This document shows, piece after piece, positions 10,998 to 21,985 of a stretch of DNA of 64,000 bases. Within the stretch, counting starts at the first letter, position 1; the number at the start of each line of letters is the position of its first letter. Position numbers and translations under genes: made by a program. The notes under the pieces are model-generated. The model worked only from the letters and a program-made list of their open reading frames with translations, searched no databases and was not told where the DNA came from. The DNA is from Cycas panzhihuaensis (taxonomy: Eukaryota > Cycadophyta), in NCBI GenBank assembly GCA_023213395.1, contig CM041465.1, positions 139,073,741 through 139,137,740 on the forward strand. Direction: 5' to 3'.

Positions 10998-11420
10998 ATG
11001 TCTCTCTTCATCTTTACCGATGGCAGAAGCTGCGGTAATCCTGGACCTTCTACTGCTACTTAGATTCTTCGTAGCTCTTCCAGACATGATTTCCTGCGCT
11101 CTAAAATCTTCCTCCCTGAGGCCACTAATAACGAAGCTGAGTACATAGCCATTATCAAGGCCCTCATTGATGCACTCCGTTTCCATCACAGATCTATTGT
11201 TCTTCTCTGCAACTCCCAGGTGGTGGTGTCCCATCTCACCCAGGTTTACCAAGTATGATGCCCTCACTTGAGAGTCCTTGCTTCAATCGCCTGATCTCTT
11301 TTGGTATGTTTCCAGTCTGTCGACATCTAACACATTCCTCGGGCCCTCAATGCTGAGGTAGATAGACTCGTTCGCCTCATCCTTGAGCGTTGCCTTCCTC
11401 TTCTTGCTGACCATCCCTGA
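10998..11420 (+). pseudogene. Second, archaeal-type RNase H domain of Gypsy 1, downstream of integrase
   Basis: One frame of 141 codons opens with ATG at 10998 and 'FIFTDGRSCGNPGPS' (first catalytic Asp at 11019, NPGP turn at 11037-11048). 'EATNNEAEYIAIIKAL' (about 11115-11165) gives the catalytic Glu, 'LLCNSQVVVSHL' (about 11200-11235) the third site, and 'LNAEVDRLVRLI' (about 11346-11380) the last Asp. The third catalytic Asp is Asn here (AAC). Internal stops are TAG 11061, TGA 11256, TGA near 11292 and TAA near 11328; the frame closes at TGA 11418. NPGP plus NNEAEY marks the archaeal/RVT_3 type of RNase HI. It would remove RNA from RNA-DNA hybrids during reverse transcription. Confidence 0.8.
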
Positions 11421-11832
11421 GACTTGCCCGGTCGCTCTGTCATCCAAGTCCTAGGCCGTCATGTGCATCACCTTGTGATCCATTCGCACCTTTGAAAGCT
11501 AGCCGCTAATGAGGTTAAATTATAGTGACTACTAAGTTTGCTCACTTATCTCTCTTACTTGACATCATCATGCATCTCTTTGCATCTCTGTACGATGGGG
11601 GCAACCCCCTCATCCTTCTAGCTTCTAGTCGATTCCTGGGTGGTACATAGGCAGCCTCTATGCTGTCTCCACACCTGTACTTGTATCCACGCATTCCACC
11701 ACGACACTCGCCGGCACCCTTGACTCTTATTATGATCATGACTTATATATATACATACACATGTGCTACTAACAGTTGTGTTGTTAGCATTCGCCATCAC
11801 ACCGTGCTTCTGAGCGGTGAGGATCTACTACC
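11421..11832 (+). other. Gypsy 1 3' untranslated spacer
   Basis: Sequence between the second RNase H and the purine tract. Short ORFs on both strands have no motif. A short AT-rich stretch (about 11742-11765) includes TATATATATA. Confidence 0.4.
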
Positions 11833-11842
11833 AAGGGGGTAG
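11833..11842 (+). other. Polypurine tract of Gypsy 1
   Basis: AAGGGGGTAG lies directly before the TG of the 3' LTR, the position where plus-strand DNA synthesis is primed. Confidence 0.8.
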
Positions 11843-14583
11843 TGTTTCCTAGCTACTGGGAATGGATACAAACAGGTTGGCTCAGGTATGCTTCTCCCTT
11901 TCACTTACACTATTTTGTTGGAAAGGTTGATAGAAGTGTTACCTCGTTGCATGACTGCTTGCTTCATTTGCGTGACTATTTTGCATTTGTTACCTATTCA
12001 TGCTGCTTGTCATATTGTAAGCCTATGACGACCCAACGAGACCTACCTTTCTACAAGGTAAGCATCCCCATGGCATTATACGACCCTCCGCGCAGTCTCC
12101 ATACCACCTTAAGCCCCCTTTTGGTCTGTATGATCTGTTCATGCCTCGACCTTGAGCTCCTAGCACCTCATTCTGGGATCTTTGCCCATTGATGTTCGCT
12201 TGCCTCTATCCACGTGCATCTTGGACTGTCTCAGCCACCTAGACAGGAGGGTCAGCTCCTCCCAGGCCTGCCACATCACCTCCCAAAGCTCCTGGGACCC
12301 AGAATTCAGCCATTCTGGCTTTCTGGTGCCACACCGCTGTAAACCTAGTGGCACCACAAAGTTTACTGCGATACTGCAAAGTTTGCCGCGGTGCGACTGT
12401 TATCAGTTATTTTTTAAAATCTACCATGGAAATTCTAGCGTTTCCCACAGAATCACCACATGGTCTTGTGTCTACCTCAGCCCTATTCATGCTCCATTCA
12501 CTCACTTAGGGTTGGGATGGGTATAAATATCTAAACTCTCATCATTTTGAATCTCTCTTAGGTCATTTTTTGCTCTCTAAGATAATTGTTTTTACTGCAA
12601 CCATTGCTCTCCTGCTCCTTCTGCTATAGGTGTTCCTGCACGCATGCATTTGCTGCAACCCTAGGCTAGGACTCGCCTGCAACTCCTTACTTCTATGGTG
12701 GGAAGCCTCTCTCCAAGTTTCATCAAGCAATTTTGACACTAATTCTTCTCCAACTCGCCCAGCAAGTACCCTCTTTCAGCCGTCCGTTGGATTCTCTACT
12801 GCAAACCCTTGCAGGGGCCTTCTTCCTCGCTGTTAATAGGCCCAGATCTATCATAAATCTACCCAATAGGTCTCACAAACCCTTTTCTTCCAGTTTTATG
12901 GTAAGTTCCCCTTATTTTGGACCTGTTTCTTGTCTTATTTACTTATTTCCTTCATGTTTCACCATTGCAAAGTTATTTTTCTGTTATATTTAGCTTGTTG
13001 TCTCTTGGCTCCACCTTTCTCTCCACTGATTTTCTTCAAGGGAGCAGTGAGAGAAGAGTCCCAAGGTTGGGTGAAGCAGCCCCCCTTTTCAGTCCTTCTC
13101 TCCAAAGGTAATCCCTTCCCACCTTCTCTTCTCTTACTCCATGCTCTTCTTGAGATTATTAGGGGAGATTGAGCCCTAGGCCAACGCTGGATTATCAACA
13201 TATGCAGCCCCTTGCTGCAATGATTCCAGGCCTGCTCACCTCTTGTTTGGACCCTCGTAGTGTCCCCTGTGTTGTTAGATACCCCTGGACATCATTAGCA
13301 AGGGTTTATGCACCCGATTGCTGCCCATAGCAACTCCGTGTCCTATATACTTCCCCAACACCTTGTTGCTCTTTGCTTGGTACCTCTTATCTATCCTTAG
13401 TGACCCTTACCATTACTTTGTTATGCTTGTGGGTTGTGTGAAGAACCCAGTGGAGGGTTAGCCATCCTGAGGCTTTTCTTACTTCATCTTTGCTTGATGT
13501 TTAGCATTGTTTGAGAGAGGGTTTTTAGAGCTTGTTGCAACAACTGTTTCCTTCTAACACTCTAACATAAATAGCAATTATATATACTTGCATATACATA
13601 GTTTATCTCTTGTAGCCCCTTCATGGAATGGATTAGTCCGTGCATGTGCAGGTTATCGTGGTGCTCTTGTAAAGGTGTAAAGCATTCAGATCTGGGTAAG
13701 GTCCCTTGTTTTTCTCTTTGCTTTTGCTCATTTCCTTTCACTTTCTTTTCATAAAGGGGAAGGTAAGGGAGCCCCACCATCCGTGGATTGGAAAGGACAT
13801 ACGTTGCGCATGGGTGAGGTCTTTTATCGGCCGCTATATCTTTCGGGTACGTACTTTCCACTTTTGCTCTTGCTTTCCTTTCGTACTTTTATTTGAGATC
13901 TACATATTAGTTAAGTAGGTTACACATAAAAGTGAAAGGGGAAATAATATCTTTTATTTATGATTGTATGTTTACACATCGTACATTTGACCCTCATAGG
14001 AAAAAGACCTATAGGAAACCTACCCTTTCCTTTTCCTTTGCTTGCAAAGCCTAGCTTGCCCTTTTGGTTCATCCACACTTGGCATTGTTTATTTGCACAC
14101 GTGACACCTATCTCCGTTTCCTTTCTTGTCCTTCTTTTCGAATCATTAGGAGGAAACTTCAGCTTAGTTGTCCCATTCTCACTTCCATCCTTCCCTCTTG
14201 GTCTTGTTTGGTCAATCAAACAACCAAGAGGAACTTAGTCACATCGTAGGCTATCGCCTACCTTGTTTTCGCTCATTTCCCTCTGTCATAGGGAAACCTT
14301 TGAGGATTCCTTTCTTCCCCTTCCAGCCATCCAAGGGTGGGAGGACCTTCCTCTCAAGTCCATCCAGGCTACCTTTCTTATTTTCCCTCTTTCTCTTTGG
14401 GATAGAGGACCACTCTAAGGTAGTTGAGTATCATTTGCAGGTCTTGAACTCGTGCTCCAGCGCACGGGGTGCCTTACATGATTCTTACTTTACTCATAGG
14501 TTTTTTCACCTGCACCCTTGGTACCACCATCGACCATCATCATTGCTACCCAGGTAGGTGATTATCCCATAGACACGCATCCA
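11843..14583 (+). repeat. 3' LTR of Gypsy 1
   Basis: Starts TGTTTCCT and ends CATCCA. At 2741 bases it is 458 longer than the 5' LTR because that copy carries a deletion. A likely promoter, GTATAAATAT at 12521-12530, follows the segment that is missing in the 5' LTR at its upstream side. Related solo copies are at 17154-19825 and 36690-39483. ORFs inside (11842-12192, 12733-12993, 13960-14238) look like chance frames of pyrimidine-rich DNA. Confidence 0.9.
12521..12530 (+). promoter_or_regulatory. TATA box of the Tat-family LTR
   Basis: GTATAAATAT sits after a conserved 'ttagggttgggatgg' block. The solo LTRs have TATTTAAG (17797-17804) and TATAAAA (37363-37369) at the matching place. The 5' LTR of the same element lacks this segment. 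Confidence 0.6.
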
Positions 14584-15440
14584 GAGTTCATTCTAAGTAA
14601 TTAATCCTCTGTCTCTGCAAAAATGACATCTCTAGTAATGATGATTTTTTGTTATGAAGGTATAAAGACTTTATACCCTTTCTTATCCATAGGGTATGTG
14701 ACAAAGATGGCTTTAAGTGCCCTTAGATAGAGTTTATTTTAATTTATATTTAGAATATGGGCATAGTATGTAGAGCCAAAAATTTTGAAATAGTGAACAG
14801 TGGGGGCTTATCCTAACTACTTTTTATTAGGTGACTGTCCTTCCTTTAATAGGCTAATAGAATTGATGCAATAAACAACTTTCCAAATGGATTTAGACTA
14901 TAGGTAAATATACCAACATAGCTTAATCCATGTTCATGATTGTCCTATTCATACACTTGGTAACTCTATTTTATTATGGAGTGCCCACTACTATTGTTTG
15001 ATGTTTGATGCCATTGTCTCAAAGGTAGCTTTCAAACTCATGTGAAGTAAATTTGCCACTATTATCAGTTTAAAGATATTTGAGTTGATAACCTGATTCT
15101 TTTTTAGTGCAGGATTTGAATTCTTTGAATACATAGAAGACTTCATCTTTCTTGTATAGAAAAGCTACCCATACTTTCCTAATGAAATCATCAATGAAAG
15201 AGACGTAATATAATTTGCCCTTAAGTGAAGGAATAGGCATTAGTTTGTATATATCAGAGTGTACCAATTGTAATGTATGGTTTGATTTCTATTAACTTTT
15301 AAGAAAGGGTTGTTAATAAGATTTAGTAATAATATAAGCTTCACATTTGAAGGGCTTGGAGAAAAAATTTGGAAGACTTGGAAGAGTGTTATAAAGATCT
15401 CTAAGTCTATCGATATGAACATGACCCATTCAAGCATACC
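14584..15440 (-). pseudogene. Copia F integrase, broken
   Basis: Read on the minus strand, 15267-15070 gives 'MVHSDIYKLMPIPSLKG', 'YVSFIDDFIRKVWVAFLYKK' and 'VFKEFKSCTKKESGYQ', the Copia integrase core with its first Asp in HSD. 'TDNSGKFTSHEFE' follows near 15030-15070 and holds the second Asp. The C-terminal part toward 14600 is full of stops and ends in the 'ITRDVIFAE' linker motif. It would join element DNA to the chromosome and is clearly dead. Confidence 0.8.
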
Positions 15441-16260
15441 AAAGAGCTTCTGGTAACAACGTTGGGTGGGTCATGATGGTGTTAAATTTAAATTCTTCAT
15501 CAACATAAGGGCTTTGGGCACAATGGGCTTCAAAAGATGGAGAGTTATTCAATCAAAAGAGTTTGCCAGTGAGATGTCCAATTAAGACCACTTAATTAGT
15601 TAGAAGGTGAATGACTTGGAAATTCTGGTCATTTATAGCTATATTAAGATTAAATCTATGAGAGACAAGTGTGGATAAGGAGAGTAGGTTTTCTTTGAGA
15701 TTGGATATGTATAGGACATCAAGCAATATAAAATCTCCTAAGCCTAGGAGTTTTAGGTAAATGTTACTAATTCCTTTAATAAGTTATTGTGACTTGTCAG
15801 CTATATGAACAACTCCTTGAACATTTGAGTTAAATGTTTGATATAGACTGTGATTATACATCATATGTTGAGTTTCTTCTATATCCATGATCCACTATCT
15901 ATTAATTGAAGCAACACTATTTACAATTCCAATAGGGCTTGGCATTAGTAAAGAGAATTCATAAGTGATATATCCACATCGAGTTTCAAAGTATATTTGT
16001 GGTTGGTCACTAGTATTTGATGTTGAAGATCCCTTAATTCTTTGAAAATGTGCTTGTATAAAACTTGCACCACTAAAATATTCTTTACAAGTTTCTTCAA
16101 TATTATGAGTTTTATGTTTTAATTGGAACTTAGCCAACTTATAAGTGGTGGTTTTGCAGTCTTTTACAAAGTGTAATTTATGGTTATACTAATCACACAT
16201 AATAGTTTGATTGTCAGTCCCTGAAGGGGTATTAGTTTGGCTTGATTGTCTTTCTTTTTA
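15441..16260 (-). pseudogene. Copia F pre-integrase and protease region, broken
   Basis: On the minus strand 'EALWYA-MGHVHIDRLRDLYNTLPS' (15360-15460) is a GAG-pre-integrase zinc motif region. 'LKENLLSLSTLVSHRF' (about 15650-15700) belongs to the stretch after protease. The protease active-site region near 15880-15905 reads 'WIMDIEETQHMM', where Copia elements normally have W-I-x-D-[ST]-G-A-[ST]-x-H-M, so the Asp remains but the following Ser-Gly is lost. A possible zinc knuckle remnant, C-x2-stop...H-x4-C, is at about 16150-16205. Confidence 0.65.
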
Positions 16261-17079
16261 TTGAGGTGGCCCTTGGCCTTAAGACTATCAAGGCTGTGAT
16301 TGAGGGTTTGGTTGACCTTATGGATAATTTCCTATGTTTCTTCCTCTTCTTCTTGCTTAGTTGTTTCTTTTACTACGAGAGGGACCTTGTTTTGTAGTGT
16401 AGTAAGCTTCTTCTTCCACCTTAAAGGCTACATCTAGAAGAGAGTCAAAGGCTACAAAGTTGTCAAATTCTATAACCTTCTCAACAAGTACTTTAAAGTT
16501 GAGTGTCTTCAATGTTCTACTAGATTAAAGATTTCCAAGTAAGTTCTTATAATCAAGGACATGTAGATAGAATTGGATCAAGAATATTTAAGTGATGCAT
16601 TGGGTCTTAAAATCTTTATCAATTACCTATTTTATTGGTTGAAGGAGATTTATTATCTCATGAGCTCGTCTCTTTTGTATTTTTAGTTTGTTCATTTTTA
16701 GAACAAGATGAATAAATTCCAAGTTTGACTTGGTATCAAAGTTCTTCTTGATAACTTCAAGGACCTTCCAAGCTGTATAATATTGCTCTTCATTAATCAA
16801 GTTATACAAGGAGTGATCAGTAACTAATAGAATTCTTGCATGAATCTTTTCATCATCTATCTCCTATTATAGTTAGGTAGTAGAATTTGTAGGAGCTATT
16901 AGAGTAGTTCCACTAGAAGTAGGTGTTTTAGCTATTACAAGTATGATAAGTATAGGCTGTAAGTGGGCTCTCTAAAGGCCTTCATACTTTGTAATATTTT
17001 TAACTCTAGTGTACCATAAATCCTGATTTTCTTTACCTTTCAATATGTAGTTGATATTCTACTTGAATTGAGATGACAT
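16261..17079 (-). pseudogene. Copia F gag, broken
   Basis: The frame begins on the minus strand at ATG 17079 ('MSSQFK', stop, then 'NYILKGKENQDLWYTRVKN', the usual W-containing start of Copia gag). 'MYNLINEEQYYTAWKVLEVI' and 'FIHLVLKMNKLKI' at 16809-16627 are the UBN2-type gag helices. A basic Arg/Lys-rich tail (16330-16430) precedes the knuckle region. Several stops are present. Confidence 0.7.
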
Positions 17080-17153
17080 GGTGATAATGAATAAGTAGAA
17101 GAGATGATAGAAATATATGTCACTGATATATATGGCTAGTACACCTAGCATAG

Positions 17154-19825
17154 TGTTTCCCGGCTTCCGGAAATGGATACGGAATTACCGACTCAGGTAA
17201 GTGCAGGTATGCTTCTCACCCTATCATCGCTTTCTTTTGGTGAGTGTTTGCTTGCATGTTGTGACCTTGTAGATAATTTTGTCTTCGTCTACGCTTATTT
17301 AGCCTATGACGACTATAGCGGGGGCACACTCCTAGCAAGTGTGGCACCCCGGTGGCCATTCCACTTCCCGCATTCTGCCCTACTCGCTCCAGGATCCACT
17401 TGGCTTGTGCCACCTCTACCTGTGTGATGACTCGTCATTGTTTGGTTGACTTGCCACATTGTTTGAATCCTATTTTTGCTCTTCTAGACTTGTTTGTTGG
17501 CTTATTTACCCTCAGGTAGGTGTCTCAGCCCCCCATTAGCCTTTTTTGTCATCTTCCCATAGCCCAAGCTGGCTATCTAGGCCAGTTTTTGCCTCTGGGT
17601 GAATACTGCCATGAATTTAATGGTACCACCACAAATTCCCTGGTACCGCAGATTTTGCGGCAGGATGACTGTTCAAATTTATTTTTTAAAAAATTTACCA
17701 TGGTAATTTCGCATTTATTGTGAAACTGCCACATATCTCATGACTTAACTCACCTCCAGCTTCACCCTAATCACTCGCTTTAGGGTTTGGGCTAAGTATT
17801 TAAGTCATCATTAACTCATTTTTGGGATCTTTTGTTCATTTTTTGGATTGCTCCTCAAGGAAATTGCACTGTGCTCTACTATTCTTTGCTACTCTACTAC
17901 TGCTACAGGACCTGCACCTCTCCTCCAGTGCCTAGCTCTCCTTTGGTACAGCTAGGACATCTTCCTAGCCTTTCACACGCCTTGGAGAGGGCCCCTTTGG
18001 AAAGATCTCAGTGGATTCTTGCCCCGGCAGCCCTCAAGGGTTCTAAGTGCAGGTGTTCTTCCTCCAATTCCATTAGTAGGGTTCCAAACCTGCTATACCA
18101 CAGTTTTTGGGCTGATTTCTTAGCCCCTCCTTAGCAGCCCTTGACTGAGGTAAGAACCTTCCCTCCTCTTCTCAGGTATTCATTGATTTGAGCTATTTTC
18201 TTATTCAATTGATGGTCTATTTTGCTTGTCCTCTTGCTTGGGTTTTTGAAGGTTATTTTTCTCTTTGTATTAGGCTATTTTACTCCTGTCATTAGTGCCT
18301 CCTTACCTACATTTATTGCCCAAGGGAGTGATAAAGAGGGGTTGCATAGGGTTTGGGAGAGAGCTAGGTAGATTCCGTATCACCTTCCACGCTCCTCAAG
18401 CGGCTTTTAGCCTCCCAAACATTCCCTCTTGCCCCGTGCTGTCCTTGGCACTCAAACAAGGGTTTGTTGGGCCTTCCTTAGCTGCTGAAATCAGCGCTGT
18501 CACACGTTGCAGCACTAGTTTGAGGGTTTGTGCTTTGATCTGAGTGACTCAAGTAAGTCCCAGCTATTTGCCCTTTACCCAACTCTTTCCCCGGCAACCC
18601 GGTTTGCTCTTCATAGCACCCCGGCTTACCGTAGGTCCTCTTTGGCTCTTTTCAACTCTCTTGCTACTATTTCTAGCCATCTTTCTTAGCCTTACCCTCG
18701 CTGCCTCATGGCTCTTGGGGGAGGTTGGGGTGGTTCTTTGTGGGAGGTGGGCCACTCTGAGGCTTACCGGTTACTTTCCATTTACTTTGGTTGTCCTCCT
18801 TTACATATTATCATCATTGTGTTGATACTAACATACACGTATTTAAGTTTATATTTGCTTTGCATATACATGTATTGTTAGGATCTTTCCATTGTATGTT
18901 AGCACCCTTTCTCCAAAAAGGGGGGAGGTTGTCATTTACTTGCAGGTATTCAGAAAGCGCAAAGGACCTTTCTCCCTTTCTTCATTTATTGCTAGTATTT
19001 GATCCCTTTCTTTCCTTTGTTTGGTACTTTAGTATTTTTCCGGGGAAGGTAAGGGAGCCCCTCATTCCGATCTACCGCGGCTCTTCACAATCGCCATGCC
19101 TTGTGGAGTAGTTTTGAGTGCCTCCTGGGAGCGTCACCATTACGACACGCTTCCGTTCTGGGTACACGCTCTCACTCCACTTTGTCACCCTTTCCTTTTG
19201 AGTTTCCTTTACATAGTAGTAATTAACTCATTAGAAATAGAAAGGAAATCAACCTTGCTTTGGTTCATACTTTATTTACTTTATTGCTTGCATCTTCTTT
19301 TGCCGTAGGAAAAGGTTTTAGGAAAACTCCCTTCGCACCTTTTCCCTCCTCCTACCATGCAAACTTCCTTCTCCCTTTATTATTTGTTTATTTGGCTAGT
19401 TTGCTTAGGCATACCTTCACCCATTTCCTTGGGTTATGTCTCTTACGTTCTCTTGGTTCCCCACTTAGCTGGATAACCAAGGTGACCCCGTCCATAGGCC
19501 ACCTGCCTGCCTATCCTTCTTTATTTCTCGTTGCTCTAGGGAAACCCTCAAAGGTTTCTTTCCTTCCCCTTCCGGCCATCCAAGGGTGGGGGGATCCTTC
19601 CCTTAGGTCAACCCAAGCTAACCCTATGCCTCCTCACCTCTTGTTCGAAGTGGGGGGATCACTCTTTGGTAGCTATATTCCATTTGCAGGTCTCGAACTC
19701 GCGCTTCGGTGCACGGGGCACTCTGCGTGGTACTTGCCCTACTTATAGGTCTTTCTCCTATCACATTATCGACCGCTCTTACTATTCCTACTTAGTTAGG
19801 TAGCTATCCCGTAGACGCACGTCCA
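17154..19825 (+). mobile_element. Solo LTR of the Gypsy 1 family inside Copia F
   Basis: Starts TGTTTCCCGG and ends GTCCA, 2672 bases, and shares blocks with the Gypsy 1 LTRs at the start, at the 'agggtttgggctaagtatttaag' promoter block and in the last 700 bases ('catccaagggtggggggatcc', 'tcgaactcgcgcttcggtgca'). Flanking CATAG (17149-17153) and TATAG (19826-19830) differ by one base and fit a target duplication, so this is a single LTR left after LTR-LTR recombination. It has diverged further from the Gypsy 1 LTRs than those have from each other. Confidence 0.85.
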
Positions 19826-21628
19826 TATAGTAGGGTATTTTTCAACAACTATGAAGAATAAGTATAAGTAATAATGCAAGAATGAGGCCTAATGTAGAGC
19901 TGGTAAAGGGTGATGATGTGTTATACCCCTAACCTCTAACTTATATCCAAATATAGGTGAGGTTTCGATGCTTAAGGCTTCTAGTATATGATTAGGGCCT
20001 TCACTCGCGATACTCGTACCTGTACTTGGTGATAAAATCCAAGTCATAGTGGAGCCTAGGCACTCATAGTCTTTACCTATTTCACCAGTGAGTAGTTATA
20101 TACCTTCTTTAAAGAGTCAAACAATATGCACATATCCCATGGCTATGATAGATATTGGATCAAGTTAATTTTAATATTTCATTAAGGTTTTAGTTGTCCT
20201 AGTTGGTTATCAGGATAATCTTTGAAGGGAGCCTATATGTATGGCTAACCTATCGCTCCACCAATATTCTGATACCTAGTATGAAACTCACACCTCTCTT
20301 AATGTCTAAAATTTGTCAAATCATGCTCTATTTCAACCAATGTGAGTGTGTGCACAAGTCAAGAACTGGTAGTATAAATCGAATGCAATGGGTTCATTTT
20401 AGAGAATATGTAAATATGTTGGTATTTATGTTACTAAAATAAATTACTAATATGTTGATGCTTGCTTTTATACTTTTGTCTATCAATATGCATGCACATA
20501 AATAAATATACAAAGACGCTAAGTATAAACACTAGATTTTACGACGATCTATGTGTTTTATTATTATAATGAGCCTTTTTTTTTTGTGTTTTTACTATTT
20601 AAAACATCCCTCCTTTTTTGGTTAATAAAAGAAAAATAACAAAAAACTTAAAAATTTACTTCTAAATTTAAATTTTGGCGAAGAGAGAAAGTACTAGAAA
20701 AAATGAGAGGAATTTGAATCTTTTATCAGAAACTTCTATATGTCCATGCAACCATATAAAATAGCTGAAATATTTTAACTTAAAACTTCACTCCCCTAGA
20801 TGATAGATCTTGCTATGGTGAGTTAAAAAATCTTTTGGCAAAACTTCTGAAAATGAGTAGAAATAACCTAAAACTTACTAAAACTCTTATAAGACTTTCC
20901 TTAGAAAAAATCTAAAATTTGAAGAAATCTTTCTCTCTGATGTATCAAATATGATAAAATTTGATTTGTTAGATTCTTTGAGCCTAGATCTACTAAACCC
21001 TTTAAGAAAATTTAATATGCATTGAAAAATTTGAAAAAAGTTTTCAGAAAAGCAATTAGATTAGGGTTGACTAAACTTCTACTTTTTTAGGCTAATCGAG
21101 GTAGAATTTGGAAATGGTGTAGAAGATAAAAATATTTATCTAACTTGGGCATCCCTCCTTGTAAAATTTTATCCAAAATAGACAACTTTTAATTTTCAAC
21201 TCTCGTAGGGATAAATAGCCCTTTCTTGGATGGTTTAGTCTTATTTCTGCCACTTGCAAGTAGCTAAAAATTTACCCTACAACTTTATAGCATATGTTTT
21301 ATAACTAACAATTGATTTATAATGAAAAATCAATAGAATCTCTTTTAATAAAATTTAAAATTAGCTACAAAGATTAATAAAAAATTAATTTTTTCTAGGA
21401 GCCTAAAGCTAGGAAACCTTTTTCTGATTAACAACTTTGATCCTCAATGGACTTGTAAATAAATATAAGATATTGAAATATGATGTAAATGAAATACAAG
21501 CTTTGCATAATAAAAAGACTCTCAAAATTTTAAAAATAATGAGTGTACTCTAAATACTTCACATTGAAGGTGAATGAGAGGTAAAATCGCTCCATGCAAG
21601 TGGAATTGAGTGAATATATCCCCTTCTA
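19826..21628 (-). other. Copia F leader region, no gene seen
   Basis: About 1.8 kb lies between the solo LTR and the primer-binding site. It is very AT-rich from 20560 on. Apart from one plus-strand chance ORF (20203-20442) I see no coherent frame on either strand. It would be the 5' untranslated leader of Copia F, unusually long for such elements. An unrecognised older insertion may be part of it. Confidence 0.4.
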
Positions 21629-21640
21629 GCTCTGATACCA
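21629..21640 (-). other. Primer-binding site of Copia F
   Basis: GCTCTGATACCA is the exact complement of TGGTATCAGAGC, the initiator-Met tRNA site, two bases from the LTR edge. Confidence 0.85.
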
Positions 21641-21642
21641 CA

Positions 21643-21957
21643 TGAAGGAATGATGGATCTAGGGAATAAATCACTTATATACATAAAATATCAATGGAGA
21701 ATGAAAAAGATATGAAACAAGATATAAGAGCAAAACTTGAAGGTGAGAATGAATAATAACTCCCTCCTTGAGATTTCACTTTTTATTATTGAGGGTGAGC
21801 ATTAGGGTTAGGATTTTTCTGCCTAATGACCTGAACCTAAAATTACAACCAAATACACATAAAGCATATTTCACTAAGAGACTAATGCTAACAATATACC
21901 CTAAGGTTATTTAATTAATCTATACAAATGACCTTGATATATTAACCTCTTTTAACA
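21643..21957 (-). repeat. Probable 5' LTR of Copia F
   Basis: The LTR edge is set by the primer-binding site at 21629-21640. The other end is placed at TTTTAACA (21957), giving TGTTAAAA...TTCCTTCA in element orientation, 315 bases. A TATATAAG box is present on the minus strand near 21675-21685. The far end is uncertain because the second LTR is outside the window. Confidence 0.5.
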
Positions 21958-21985
21958 AGTGGTTAATGATGGCAGTGACTATTCG

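Larger units (their letters stand above)
148..14583 (+). mobile_element. Gypsy 1: full-length Ty3/Gypsy retrotransposon of Tat/Ogre-like type
   Basis: The element is 14.4 kb with long LTRs at 148-2430 and 11843-14583. Flanking bases gagtc (143-147) and gagtt (14584-14588) differ at one position and fit a 5-bp target duplication. Domain order is gag, protease, RT, RNase H, integrase, antisense ORF, second RNase H, purine tract, LTR. A protease motif of the DNGSSVN-MP kind, long LTRs, an extra RNase H and an antisense ORF point to the Tat lineage (Ogre/Retand relatives). Gag-pol must once have been one or two long frames. It now has many stops and at least two frameshifts (near 4150 and 8250), plus a frame change near 6090 that may be an old splice site. 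Confidence 0.9.
1..21957 (-). mobile_element. Copia F: Ty1/Copia element, minus strand, split by two Tat-like insertions
   Basis: Read on the minus strand, the pieces follow Copia order: LTR (21643-21957), primer-binding site (21629-21640), long leader, gag (ATG at 17079), protease, integrase, then the linker before RT at the left edge. The element is interrupted at 148-14583 by a full Gypsy element and at 17154-19825 by a solo LTR. Removing the first insertion and one copy of its target duplication joins 14584-14720 to 1-142 in one reading frame, with two stops. RT, RNase H and the other LTR lie beyond the left edge. This nesting is an inference from frame continuity and target-site duplications. 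Confidence 0.75.
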
